From: Micrococcales bacterium
GTDB lineage: Bacteria; Actinomycetota; Actinomycetes; S36-B12; UBA10799
DNA: 64,000 bases
Direction of reading: 5' to 3'
NCBI GenBank assembly: GCA_016719135.1
Contig: JADKAV010000002.1
Coordinates: 124,001 to 188,000, forward strand
Made by a program: the position numbers and the translations under genes. Within the stretch, counting starts at the first letter, position 1. Each line of letters opens with the position of its first letter. Under the pieces are notes generated by a model. That model had not been told where the DNA came from. It did not search any database and saw only the letters and a list, made by a program, of their open reading frames with translations. This document shows positions 26,991 through 37,012 of this stretch, piece by piece.

Positions 26991-28745
26991 CTACTTGATG
27001 ACCGCCACCATTCGGACCGAGGCGGATCCCTTGGCCGCATTGCCGGCGACGTTCACCTGGCGCTGCGACCCGAGGTCGACCACCGCCAGGTCCGTGTTGG
27101 ACCTGCCGGGACGAACGTCGAGGCTGCGCGCAGTGGGACGCTCCCCGGCTCCCCAGACCTTGATCCCACCGGCCTTCTTCGCGCCCTTGGTGGTGATCGC
27201 CAGGACAACGGACTCGGCACTCGCCGGAACCTTGCCAGACACGTCGATGGCGCGGGTCTTGCCGCCGCCGGTGCGCACGGTTCCCAGGTCCGCTGACGTG
27301 GCCCGCAGTCGCTTGCCCTCGTCGGAGGGTTCAGTGATTCCACCGGTGACCAGCAGTTTCACGCGGGTGGGAGCCTTGGCGGTGTTGCGCAGCGTCACGC
27401 TTCCGTCCGCGCTGGCTGCAAAAACAGCGGCCGAACGGGTTCCTTTCGCCGCAACCGTCACCGCATCAGCGCGGGTCTTGCCTCCCGGTGGTGTCACCCG
27501 TACGTGCCCCGCGGACGAGCCCTTCGTGTTCAGGGTCAGCGACAGGCCGGTCAGACCCACTGACGGGATCCCAGGTGTCTGTTTGAGGTCCACGGTCTGC
27601 GCACCCTTCGCCGGGATCTCGACCGTGGCTGCCACCGTCGCGGGTACCGGAGTCCAGGTTCCGGTGCGCGTCTTCGCGGCCGCCGTGGTGTTGCTCGCGA
27701 AGTAACCCAGGACATCCACGGCGATGCGGGCATGCCCGGCGACCGTGGCGATCCAGATCCGGCCGGTGTCGGACACCGGAACGATCGCGGTCCCGGCCGA
27801 AGAGCCCTCCATCGCCAGCGACACCGCTTTCGGACCCGATGCGCCAGGAGAACCCGACGCGGTGATCCAGCCTGGCGCATTGGAGGCGTACGCCGTGAAG
27901 CGCACGGCGACCGCTTGCACCCCCGATGTCGGGATGCCCTTGCGTCCGCTGACCCGCACGGCTGTGCTGCGATCGTCACCGGACCACCGGCGTTGCTGCA
28001 GGTAACACCCCTGCTCCCCCTTCTTGCGGGAGTCGAACACCCGGACCGGTTTCACGGGGATGAACGCGGCGGACGCCTTGAGGGAGCGCGATGAGCCGCT
28101 CGCCCGCTTGGTCGCGCAAGGCTGGTCGAGCACCGGGGTGTTGTCCCAGTACGAGGTACGACCGGCAGCACCGTCCCACGTCATCGAGAAGTGAACGTGG
28201 TCGCGATGGCAGAACGTGTCGCTGCCCGAACCTTGCAGCGAGTAGCAGCCTTTGAGTTCGGTCCATCCACGATCCGTGTCATACGCGCGCCACATCTCGT
28301 CGCCCCACCCGATGTACATGATTCCCAACCGTCGGGCGTTGGCCGCAGGTGTGCCGTCGGGCCCTGGAGCCGTCACCCAGTCGACGAAGGCCTGCGCGTC
28401 CGCTCGCTCCTGGGGGTTCTTCCAGTCGACCATCCAGTCGACCGCCCGGCCCTCCTTGTGTTCGGAGATGCTGTCCTGGTCGCACGCCCGGCTGATGCCG
28501 ATGACCGCCTGCCCGTAGGTGTCGAGCAACAACTGCCGCAGCATCATGGCGCCGGGGCGCGCCACCGGATCGCAGGTCGTCATGCCCTCGTAGTCGATGG
28601 GCGCGTCCAGCACCGCCGGATACGGACGCTCAGGGGGCAGGACCGTGCTGATCCGTTTAGCCGCGGACGTCGGCGTCACGGCCACCATCACCACGGTCAG
28701 GGCGGCAAGCAGGGGAAGAATGCGTCGCACTAACACCCGTGGCAC
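26991..28745 (-). CDS. Secreted protein: M15-like (ARB_07466-type) domain plus beta-rich C-terminal modules
   Basis: 584 residues. Signal peptide (1-29, ending PTSAAK). Residues ~45-200 resemble M15-type zinc carboxypeptidases: SEHKEGRAVD (His96, Asp103) and HRDHVHFS (His183, His185) are the expected ligands, with two cysteine pairs likely stabilising the fold. The remaining ~380 residues are Gly/Ala/Thr/Val-rich and look like three beta-domain repeats (PVRVFDSRKKG, VAVDVLGYF, GGKTRADAV, GGKTRAIDV), probably for cell-surface attachment. Substrate unproven; peptidoglycan is the likely target. The start may instead be GTG 28730. Confidence 0.75.
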   Translation of the reverse strand: MPRVLVRRILPLLAALTVVMVAVTPTSAAKRISTVLPPERPYPAVLDAPIDYEGMTTCDPVARPGAMMLRQLLLDTYGQAVIGISRACDQDSISEHKEGRAVDWMVDWKNPQERADAQAFVDWVTAPGPDGTPAANARRLGIMYIGWGDEMWRAYDTDRGWTELKGCYSLQGSGSDTFCHRDHVHFSMTWDGAAGRTSYWDNTPVLDQPCATKRASGSSRSLKASAAFIPVKPVRVFDSRKKGEQGCYLQQRRWSGDDRSTAVRVSGRKGIPTSGVQAVAVRFTAYASNAPGWITASGSPGASGPKAVSLAMEGSSAGTAIVPVSDTGRIWIATVAGHARIAVDVLGYFASNTTAAAKTRTGTWTPVPATVAATVEIPAKGAQTVDLKQTPGIPSVGLTGLSLTLNTKGSSAGHVRVTPPGGKTRADAVTVAAKGTRSAAVFAASADGSVTLRNTAKAPTRVKLLVTGGITEPSDEGKRLRATSADLGTVRTGGGKTRAIDVSGKVPASAESVVLAITTKGAKKAGGIKVWGAGERPTARSLDVRPGRSNTDLAVVDLGSQRQVNVAGNAAKGSASVRMVAVIK

Positions 28746-28922
28746 CTTGCCAAAACCAAGACGGGGTGTCGCGCATGTCGGCGTCTATTAGTGTCACGAA
28801 ACGGTCACGGTTGGTGATGCTTGCTCACGCTAGGTGGCCGCGAGGAGTCCTATTCACCGCGATCGACGCCTCAGCAGGTCCTGTGGTCCAAGCCAGGCGC
28901 GGCTCGGCAGTGGTCCGGCGGG

Positions 28923-28967
28923 AGTTTGGACGCATGACGTCTCCCACTGACCGTATTCGTCCAAAGT
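28923..28967. repeat. Single palindromic repeat unit related to the 17.6-17.9 kb array
   Basis: AGTTTGGACG at 28923-28932 and CGTCCAAAGT at 28958-28967 are inverted repeats (9 of 10), around CCCACTGACCGTATT. Interior and flanks (CACTGACC, CCAAAGTCCCCC) match the four-copy array at 17643-17922, so this is a dispersed family. It lies downstream of guaA and upstream of the M15-like gene. Confidence 0.75.
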
Positions 28968-29009
28968 CCCCCCGGAATTGAGGTGGCGAGCGCCGTCAGC
29001 ACCCCCCGC

Positions 29010-30566
<1,557 letters not shown>

Positions 30567-30572
30567 GCCGCA

Positions 30573-30578
30573 AGTCTA
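30573..30578 (-). promoter_or_regulatory. -10 element (TAGACT) of guaA
   Basis: TANNNT hexamer 6 bases before the ATG at 30566; no Shine-Dalgarno. Leaderless mRNA inferred. Confidence 0.5.
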
Positions 30579-30616
30579 GGTTGAGCCAGTGGCGAGATTC
30601 GGCGCCCTCGCCCGCC

Positions 30617-31765
30617 TCAACCTTTCTGTGCCGCCGCCTGCAAACTTACGACTGGGGGTGTGAGCAGATTGCCATCCAACGATTGCCGCAACGTACGCAC
30701 TCCGACCGTGATCCAGGCCAACAGCAAACCCCCGTACAAAAGCACGGCTGCCCATCGAAACATCACCAGGTCGGTATGGACAGCCAACTGACTGGTGCCG
30801 GTCACGCAGGTGCCCACGGGGAAGGTGAACGACCACCACGTCAGGGCGAATCCCATCTTGCGCTTGGCGGCCCTGCGTGTCAGCGCAGCTGCCATCGGCA
30901 TCCACAGCAGCATGAAACCCCACATGGGCACCCCGAAGGCGACGGCGAAGACATCCAGACCGGTGGACAGCGGCGGATCCAGTGCGACCAGGGACGCAGT
31001 GCCCAGCGCACCGGCGGCCGTGATGGACTGCCCCACCGGCCCGAGCACCACCCACAGTGTCGGCACCCGAGCCGACCCCGACGAACCGAAGTGGGCCAGC
31101 CTGCTCCAGATGAGCGTGATGATGATCAAAGAGGCCACCAGACTCATTCCGAACATCGAGTAGCAGGCGAACAACATGGTCTGTCGCCACTGACCTGCGG
31201 GTACGTGCTGCACGAGCAAAGCACCTGCTGAGGCCGAGACCATGGGCGGGACGACGGGCATGAGCCAGCCGCCGAAGGCCGCGTCGTGGCGTACCTCGAG
31301 CCGCGTGAACAACCGGTACGGCACCGCAACAGCCGTCACCAGCCCCAGGACCGTTCCCACAGTCCACAGAATCGCGTCGATCGACAGGGCTGCGGTGGCG
31401 CCGATATGACGCTCGCCGACCAACAGAGTCGCCGTGCCGACTGTCATCAGGGCCATCGGTGGGGCACCGAAGAACTGGATCGCCACGGGATCGTCAGCGA
31501 TGGCCCGCAGGGTTCCGGACTCGCGGATCCAGTTCAAGGGCATGAGGATCAGCAGGCCGAGCAGGATCACCGTTGCCAGCAGCCACGCCGCCGTGGTCAG
31601 CGCCCCGGGAACACCGATCGGCAACGTCGCACCGGCCACTGCCACGATTCCGGTACCCATGACCGATGCGAACCAGTTCGGACCGATGACGACCCGGCCC
31701 TCGATCGGTGAGCCGAGCACCCCCAGGAACCTCGGCACCAGTGACCGCGTCGCCTGTGAGCCCAT
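30617..31765 (-). CDS. SLAC1/TDT-family transporter (tellurite-resistance/dicarboxylate type)
   Basis: 382 residues with ten predicted membrane helices. The N-terminal GPNWFASVMGTGIVA and internal ALTWWSFTFPVGTC are hallmarks of the TDT (TehA/SLAC1/Mae1) fold, which moves anions such as dicarboxylates or sulfite. The actual substrate cannot be inferred. It stands alone between guaA and the GMC gene. A TAGCGT hexamer lies 6 bases before the ATG. Confidence 0.85.
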   Translation of the reverse strand: MGSQATRSLVPRFLGVLGSPIEGRVVIGPNWFASVMGTGIVAVAGATLPIGVPGALTTAAWLLATVILLGLLILMPLNWIRESGTLRAIADDPVAIQFFGAPPMALMTVGTATLLVGERHIGATAALSIDAILWTVGTVLGLVTAVAVPYRLFTRLEVRHDAAFGGWLMPVVPPMVSASAGALLVQHVPAGQWRQTMLFACYSMFGMSLVASLIIITLIWSRLAHFGSSGSARVPTLWVVLGPVGQSITAAGALGTASLVALDPPLSTGLDVFAVAFGVPMWGFMLLWMPMAAALTRRAAKRKMGFALTWWSFTFPVGTCVTGTSQLAVHTDLVMFRWAAVLLYGGLLLAWITVGVRTLRQSLDGNLLTPPVVSLQAAAQKG

Positions 31766-31771
31766 GCGCGA

Positions 31772-31777
31772 ACGCTA
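31772..31777 (-). promoter_or_regulatory. -10 element (TAGCGT) of the TDT transporter gene
   Basis: TANNNT hexamer 6 bases before the ATG at 31765; no Shine-Dalgarno. Confidence 0.45.
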
Positions 31778-31864
31778 CTGGAGTGCTTGCCGCGAAGAAG
31801 GTGCTCTCCGCGCCTGGGTGCGAAACGTGTCACTGACCGCCCGCTGGGGCCACCTGTCGGCTGA

Positions 31865-32096
31865 GTGCGAAACGGCCCGGTCGTTGCGCGATGGCCCCGT
31901 AGTTGCCCGTTGGCCCGCAATATCGAGGCCACTGGGCAACCAACGGGCTACTCCCTATCGGCGCGAACCCCACCCGGTAGTCGTGCGAAACGGCCCGGTC
32001 GTTGCGCGATGGCCCCCCGTCGTTGCCCGATGGCCCGCAATATCGAGGCCACTGGGCAACCAACGGGCTACTCCCTATCGGTGCGAACCCGACCCG
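31865..32096. repeat. Two direct copies of a ~118-120 bp dyad element
   Basis: Copies start GTGCGAAACGGCCCGGTC at 31865 and 31983; a partial third begins at 32081. Each contains GTTGC-led segments (GTTGCGCGATGGCCCC then GTTGCCCG(T/A)TGGCCC; 19 bases apart at 31883/31902 in copy 1, 21 apart in copy 2) followed by inverted versions (GGCCACTGGGCAAC). The copies differ by a few bases and a CC insertion. It fills the 31766-32239 spacer between the GMC gene and the transporter gene. Confidence 0.85.
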
Positions 32097-32239
32097 CGAC
32101 GGAGCCTCACCACAACGTGCCGGCGGATTGTTCAACACGGACCGACAACTGCTGATCAAGACGTAGCCGCGGTCCCGCGAGCCAATCGCGATGCACCCTT
32201 CTCAGGTCAAGGCGGGATCTTCTGCTGCTGCCGATCCCC

Positions 32240-33931
32240 CTAAGAAACTCCGACGATCGGCAACCGCAACGCCCCTGGGGCGAAGTCCGGGACCACCGGC
32301 TCCTTGGGCACGACCGGAGCGATCCGCTGATACGCCTGACCCACTGCCGGGCGGATATCGGTTTCACCCTTGTTCGGCCACATGGCCATCGCGCGCTCAG
32401 CCTGCGCGGTGATCGTCAGCGACGGGTTCACACCGAGGTTGGCGCTGATCGCCGCACCGTCGACCACGTGCAGTCCCGGGTGGCCGTAGACCCGGTGATA
32501 CGCGTCGATCACACCGGTCTGGTCGGAGTCGCCGATCGCGCACCCGCCCACGAAGTGTGCGGTCATGGGGGCCTTGATCAGGTCGCCGTAGTTCCCACCG
32601 GGCAGACCCCCGATGCGCTGACTGAGCAGCTTCGCGGCCTCGTTGCCGGCCGGAATCCAGGTCGGGTTCGGCTCGCCCTCGCCCTGCTTGGACGTCAACC
32701 GCCAACGACCGAACCGGCCTCGCTTGCCGCTGACCGTCAGCGAGTTGTCCACCGACTGCATGACCAGCAAGATGATGCTGCGCTCGGACCAGCCACGCAG
32801 GTCCACGAACTGCAGGAACTCCGAGCGATGCTTGATGACTTCCCGCAACCATGTGCGCCAGCGCGGCTCGCCGTCGACCTCGTCGGTCAGCACTGTGGCC
32901 AGTGCGCCCATCACGTTGGATCCCTTGCCGTAACGACACGGTTCGATGTGGGTGTGGGGCTCGGGGAAGAAGCTGGACGTGATCGCCACGCCTTGGGTGT
33001 AGTCGCGGCTGCGATCGTCGGTGATGGCACCGAGCAACGACTCGGAGTTCGACCGCGACAACTTGCCCAGGGTCGGCGAAAGGTTCGGCAGCCGACCAGT
33101 GTCCTTCATCTGGTGCAGAATCCGCTGGGTGTTGTACGCGCCGGCGGCCATGATGACCTGCTTGGCGTAGATCCGCCGGCGGCCCTTGCGCGGGGCATCG
33201 GTGCGCTTGACGTCGATGGCGTATCCCTCGCCGAACTGCTCGAAGCCGGTCACCGTCGTCATCGGTTGCACCTCGGCCCCGGCACTCTCGGCCAAAGCGA
33301 GGTAGTTCTTCACCAGGGTGTTCTTTGCGTTGTGGCGGCATCCCGTCATGCACTCGCCACACTCCTTGCACCCGGTACGCGCGGGGCCACGGCCGCCGAA
33401 GTAGGGATCCTCCTTGGTGATCCCGGGGCCGTCGCCGAAGTAAACGCCGACCGGGGTCATCCGGAACGTGTCACCCACGCCCATCTGTTCGGCGACCGCC
33501 TTCAGTTCGACGTCGGCCGGCGTCATCGTCGGGTTCTGGACCACCCCGAGCATGCGCTGAGCCTGGTCGTAGTACGGCGCGAGTTCAGCCTCCCAGTCGG
33601 TGATGTGGCCCCACTGCTTGTCCTTGAAGAACGGCTCCGGCGGTACGTACAGCGTGTTCGCGTAGACCAGCGAACCTCCGCCCACGCCAGCACCGGCCAG
33701 AATGATCGCGTCGGGCAGCACGTGGATGCGCTGAATGCCGTAGCAGCCCAACGCCGGGGCCCACAGGAAGCGGTTGGTCCGCCAAGAGGTTTTGGGCAGG
33801 TCCTCGTCCTCGAACCGGCGTCCGGCTTCGATGACCAGCACTCGATAGCCCTTCTCCGGGAGCCGAAGGGCCGAAACCGATCCGCCGAAGCCGGATCCGA
33901 TGATCGCGACGTCGTAGTCGAACTGTTCCAT
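32240..33931 (-). CDS. GMC-family oxidoreductase (cholesterol-oxidase-like flavoprotein)
   Basis: FAD-dependent oxidoreductase, 563 residues. FAD-binding GSGFGG (12-17) with IEAGRRF; second FAD segment GAGVGGGSLVYAN; C-terminal HFVGGCAIGDSD and HVVDGAAISANLGVNPSLTI with the active-site His/Asn region. Cys-rich CKECGECMTGC near residues 187-197 is spaced like a ferredoxin-type site. By sequence and place next to guaB3 it resembles mycobacterial ChoD (Rv3409c), whose natural substrate is debated. ATG shares one base with the upstream stop (TGATG), so it is coupled to the aldehyde dehydrogenase. Confidence 0.85.
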   Translation of the reverse strand: MEQFDYDVAIIGSGFGGSVSALRLPEKGYRVLVIEAGRRFEDEDLPKTSWRTNRFLWAPALGCYGIQRIHVLPDAIILAGAGVGGGSLVYANTLYVPPEPFFKDKQWGHITDWEAELAPYYDQAQRMLGVVQNPTMTPADVELKAVAEQMGVGDTFRMTPVGVYFGDGPGITKEDPYFGGRGPARTGCKECGECMTGCRHNAKNTLVKNYLALAESAGAEVQPMTTVTGFEQFGEGYAIDVKRTDAPRKGRRRIYAKQVIMAAGAYNTQRILHQMKDTGRLPNLSPTLGKLSRSNSESLLGAITDDRSRDYTQGVAITSSFFPEPHTHIEPCRYGKGSNVMGALATVLTDEVDGEPRWRTWLREVIKHRSEFLQFVDLRGWSERSIILLVMQSVDNSLTVSGKRGRFGRWRLTSKQGEGEPNPTWIPAGNEAAKLLSQRIGGLPGGNYGDLIKAPMTAHFVGGCAIGDSDQTGVIDAYHRVYGHPGLHVVDGAAISANLGVNPSLTITAQAERAMAMWPNKGETDIRPAVGQAYQRIAPVVPKEPVVPDFAPGALRLPIVGVS

Positions 33932-35502
33932 CAGGACATTCCCATCTTCTTCATCAGACGTAGCGATGCGGCCATGAAGTGACCCCACTGCTCATCATTC
34001 ATCCCGAACTGCGGTCCCAAGTGGACCAGTCGTTGCACGGCCACGGTCTGTGACTCGGTGTACTTGTGCAGGCCCTCGGTACCGTGCCGTCGGCCGATCC
34101 CCGACGCCCCCATCCCACCCATGGGCGCAGACGTTGTGCCCCACGCCGAGCCGTATCCTTCGTTGACGTTGACCGTCCCGGCCTTGAGCCTCGCGGCCAC
34201 CTTGCGCCCGTGCTGGGTGTTGCGGGTCAGGACCGACGCGTTGAGACCGTACTCGGTGTCGTTGGCCCGGTCGATGGCTTCTTCGTCGTTCTGCACCTTG
34301 TACAGACTGACCACCGGCCCGAACGTCTCGGTGATGCAGGCGGTCATGTCGCGGGTCACCCCTTCGAGCACCGTGGGCTCGAAGAACAGCGGCCCGATGT
34401 CCGGTCGGGCCTTGCCGCCGACCAGTGCCGTCGCCCCTTTGGCCACAGCGTCATTGACGTGTTCGGCGACGGTGTCGAACTGCTTCTGGCTGATCAGCGA
34501 GCCCATGTCCGCGCCCCAGCCGACCTCCGCGTGCACGCGCATCGCCCGGACCCGGGCCACGAACTTCTCCACGAAGGCGTCATAGATCTTCTCGTTGATG
34601 TACATCCGCTCCATCGAGATGCACAACTGCCCGGAGTTGCTGAAGCAGGCGCGAACCGCGATCTCAGCCGCTTTGTCCAGGTTGGCGTCGGCCAGCACGA
34701 GCATGGCGTTCTTACCGCCGAGTTCCATGGAGCAGCCGATCAGCCGCTTTCCGCACTGTTCGGCCAACTGCCGTCCGACCGCGGTCGATCCGGTGAACAT
34801 CAAGTAGTCGGCGTTGTCGACGATGGCGGGGCCGATGGTGGTTCCGGGGCCTACGACGACCTGGAACAGACCCTCCGGCAACCCGGCTTCGCGCAGCAGC
34901 CGGACCGCCCACAACGCGGTGAGCACGGTCTGGGAGTCGGGTTTGAGCACGATGCCGTTGCCGGCCAGCAACGCCGGGATCGCATCGGATACGGCCAGCG
35001 TCAAGGGATAGTTCCACGGAGCGATCACGCCGACGACACCCTTGGGCTGGCGGATCTCGCTGACAGACGTAAGCAGGGGCAGCACTCCACGGTGCTTGCG
35101 CGTGGCCAACTTCTTCGGGGCCACTTGCCCGTAGTGCCGCGCTGTGAGCAGGACGTCGAGGAACTCTTCGGAGGCGTGCGCGCGGGCTTTGCCGTTCTCG
35201 ATCTGGATCAGGTCCAGCGTGGTTGAGCGGTGTTCGGCGATGATGTCGTGGAACCGCAAGATGATGCGGGCGCGTTCCTTGGGTGTCCACTGCGCCCACC
35301 GTTTCTGGGCACGACGGGCGGTTTCGAAGGCCATTTCGACGTCTTCGGTGGTGCTCATGGGGATCTCGGCCAGCGGTTCCAGCGTGAACGGGGAGACCGA
35401 GGTGAGTTTGTCAGCTCGAGCCGAGGCGACCACCTGTGTGATCAGGCTGTTCACGTCGATTCCGGCGACCTGCGCGGGGAGCCTTTCGGCAGCGATCGTC
35501 AT
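33931..35502 (-). CDS. Succinate-semialdehyde dehydrogenase (NAD(P)+)
   Basis: Aldehyde dehydrogenase superfamily, 523 residues. Visible: APWNYPLTLAVSDAIPALLAG with the cofactor-binding Asn, FTGSTAVGR, catalytic Glu in MELGGKNAM and catalytic Cys in SNSGQLCISMERMYI, then GPVVSLYKV. The SSADH label rests on overall resemblance to actinobacterial homologues beside the GMC/guaB3 cluster; another aldehyde is possible. Start ATG 35502: TACGCT lies 7 bases upstream, and longer frames add a non-homologous Arg-rich stretch. First gene of a two-gene operon with the GMC oxidoreductase. Confidence 0.85.
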   Translation of the reverse strand: MTIAAERLPAQVAGIDVNSLITQVVASARADKLTSVSPFTLEPLAEIPMSTTEDVEMAFETARRAQKRWAQWTPKERARIILRFHDIIAEHRSTTLDLIQIENGKARAHASEEFLDVLLTARHYGQVAPKKLATRKHRGVLPLLTSVSEIRQPKGVVGVIAPWNYPLTLAVSDAIPALLAGNGIVLKPDSQTVLTALWAVRLLREAGLPEGLFQVVVGPGTTIGPAIVDNADYLMFTGSTAVGRQLAEQCGKRLIGCSMELGGKNAMLVLADANLDKAAEIAVRACFSNSGQLCISMERMYINEKIYDAFVEKFVARVRAMRVHAEVGWGADMGSLISQKQFDTVAEHVNDAVAKGATALVGGKARPDIGPLFFEPTVLEGVTRDMTACITETFGPVVSLYKVQNDEEAIDRANDTEYGLNASVLTRNTQHGRKVAARLKAGTVNVNEGYGSAWGTTSAPMGGMGASGIGRRHGTEGLHKYTESQTVAVQRLVHLGPQFGMNDEQWGHFMAASLRLMKKMGMS

Positions 35503-35509
35503 ATTCCAC

Positions 35510-35515
35510 AGCGTA
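35510..35515 (-). promoter_or_regulatory. -10 element (TACGCT) of the aldehyde dehydrogenase-GMC operon
   Basis: TANNNT hexamer 7 bases before the ATG at 35502; no Shine-Dalgarno. Confidence 0.45.
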
Positions 35516-35716
35516 AACCGGTACGCGCCGTAGCGACCCCGGAAAGGGGTAAACAGGCGTCGTCGCTGTGGTGACGCGGCTGGCTCTCGCCCCTCTGGCT
35601 GTGAGATAAGGAGCCGATGTGGCACCAAGGCCTGTCCGAAGTGACACGACCTCCGCAATATTGACCGATTATCGGAAGGCGTCCTTCGGGCCAGCGGGTC
35701 ACCTGAGGGCTCGGGT

Positions 35717-35722
35717 TACCCT
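35717..35722 (+). promoter_or_regulatory. -10 element (TACCCT) of the L,D-transpeptidase gene
   Basis: TANNNT hexamer 6 bases before the GTG at 35729; no Shine-Dalgarno. Confidence 0.45.
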
Positions 35723-35728
35723 GGGTCG

Positions 35729-36622
35729 GTGCTCCCCGCCGCCCGTTGGCTCACCGCCGCTGCCTTGGTGAGCCCCCTCGCCCTCGCCGCCGTGAATACG
35801 ACCCCGTCCAGCGCCTCGCCGTCCGAGGCCTCCGCCAGCACTACGACGACGACCTCCGCGACTCCGGATCCCACCAGCAGCTCGCCGACTGCGGAACCCA
35901 CCAGCAGCTCTCCGAGCCCCGAACCCACCAGCAGCTCTCCGGCTACGGAACCACCACCACCGCCGGACCCCGTCCCGCTGCCCACGCAGACGACCTCGCC
36001 GAGCCTCGCCTTGGAAACATCATTGGCCGCACTGGGGCTGCCGACCGGAAAGGTGGATGGGCGCATCAAGGCCACGACCCGCCGGGCGCTGTGCACATAC
36101 CGGGATCTCAACGGCCTTCGCGCCACCCGCAAACCGGCCTCCGCGAAGCTCGCCGCCCGAGTCTCCGCATCCAGCGAACTGCCGCTGCTGCCGAAGAAAC
36201 TCTGGGGAGTCAAAGCCCTGGTGAGTCTCACCTGCCAAGCGACCTACGTGACGAACAACAGGGGGGTTGTGCTGCGAGTGCTGCCAGTCAGCACCGGTAA
36301 GGACAACGGATTCCACAAGACCCGGACCGGCTTCAAGCGGGTCTACTACAAGGTCAATGCTTGGCAGCGCAGCACCTTGTTCCCGGAGCCCGACGGCCGA
36401 CCCGGGCTGTATCGGCCGGTGTACTTCGACCGCGGAATCGCCTTCCATGGTGTCCGCAAACCAGTCCGGACACGTCCGCAGTCCCACGGGTGCGTGCGCA
36501 CCTGGCCGAGGCAGCAGGACTGGTTGTTCAAGCGGCTCAAGATCCGTGACCGTGTGTTCGTCTACGGCGACTACTGGCGTGGGCGCAGTGCACCGCTGGG
36601 TGGCTACGGCCGTCGAGCCTGA
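35729..36622 (+). CDS. Secreted L,D-transpeptidase (YkuD domain)
   Basis: 297 residues. Signal peptide (1-~30), then a low-complexity Ser/Thr/Pro linker with three copies of (E/D)PTSSSP (~48-72), a short peptidoglycan-binding-like helical region (SLAALGLPTGKVDGRIKATTRRAL), and a YkuD domain. Catalytic signature is complete: His240-Gly, then Ser252-His253-Gly-Cys255-Val-Arg257, with Cys255 the nucleophile. Such enzymes make 3-3 cross-links or trim peptidoglycan. GTG start at 35729. Its 3' end is convergent with guaB3 (48 bases apart). Confidence 0.9.
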   Translation: MLPAARWLTAAALVSPLALAAVNTTPSSASPSEASASTTTTTSATPDPTSSSPTAEPTSSSPSPEPTSSSPATEPPPPPDPVPLPTQTTSPSLALETSLAALGLPTGKVDGRIKATTRRALCTYRDLNGLRATRKPASAKLAARVSASSELPLLPKKLWGVKALVSLTCQATYVTNNRGVVLRVLPVSTGKDNGFHKTRTGFKRVYYKVNAWQRSTLFPEPDGRPGLYRPVYFDRGIAFHGVRKPVRTRPQSHGCVRTWPRQQDWLFKRLKIRDRVFVYGDYWRGRSAPLGGYGRRA

Positions 36623-36670
36623 ACCGCTGCGAGCGCCTCGCACCAGCCTGGCTCAGGCACGCCGAATCAC

Positions 36671-37012
36671 TCAGTGACTGCGCACCATCTCGACGCGTTG
36701 GAAACTCTTGAGATCGGAAAATCCGCACTGCGCAACGGAACGCCGCAGTGCGCCGACCAGGTTCATGGTGCCGTTGCTGACATGCGAGGGACCGAACAGG
36801 ATCTCGTCCCAGGTCCCGACCGTGTCGAATTCGACCAGTTCCCCGCGGGGCAGTTCAGCGTGGGTCGCCTCCATTCCCCAGTGCCTGCCGGCGCCCGGCG
36901 CCTCCTGCGCACGCGCCAGTGGAGAACCGACCATGGCCGCATCGGCACCGCAGGCCATCGCCTTGACGATGTCGCCGCTGCGTCCCATCGCGCCATCGGC
37001 GATCACGTGCGT
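36671..37012 (-). CDS. guaB3: GuaB3-type IMPDH-related protein, C-terminal part after a frameshift
   Basis: Continuation of the guaB3 gene. After the break the sequence reads HVIADGAMGRSGDIVKAMACGADAAMVGSPLARAQEAPG, then HWGMEATHAELPRG and GPSHVSNGTMNLVGALRRS, the usual end of a GuaB3 TIM barrel. The join lies between the Tyr codon at 37013-37011 and the His codon at 37009-37007, where a single base sits instead of a whole codon: one base too many or two missing. Not an independent gene. Confidence 0.75.
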   Translation of the reverse strand, partial: THVIADGAMGRSGDIVKAMACGADAAMVGSPLARAQEAPGAGRHWGMEATHAELPRGELVEFDTVGTWDEILFGPSHVSNGTMNLVGALRRSVAQCGFSDLKSFQRVEMVRSH

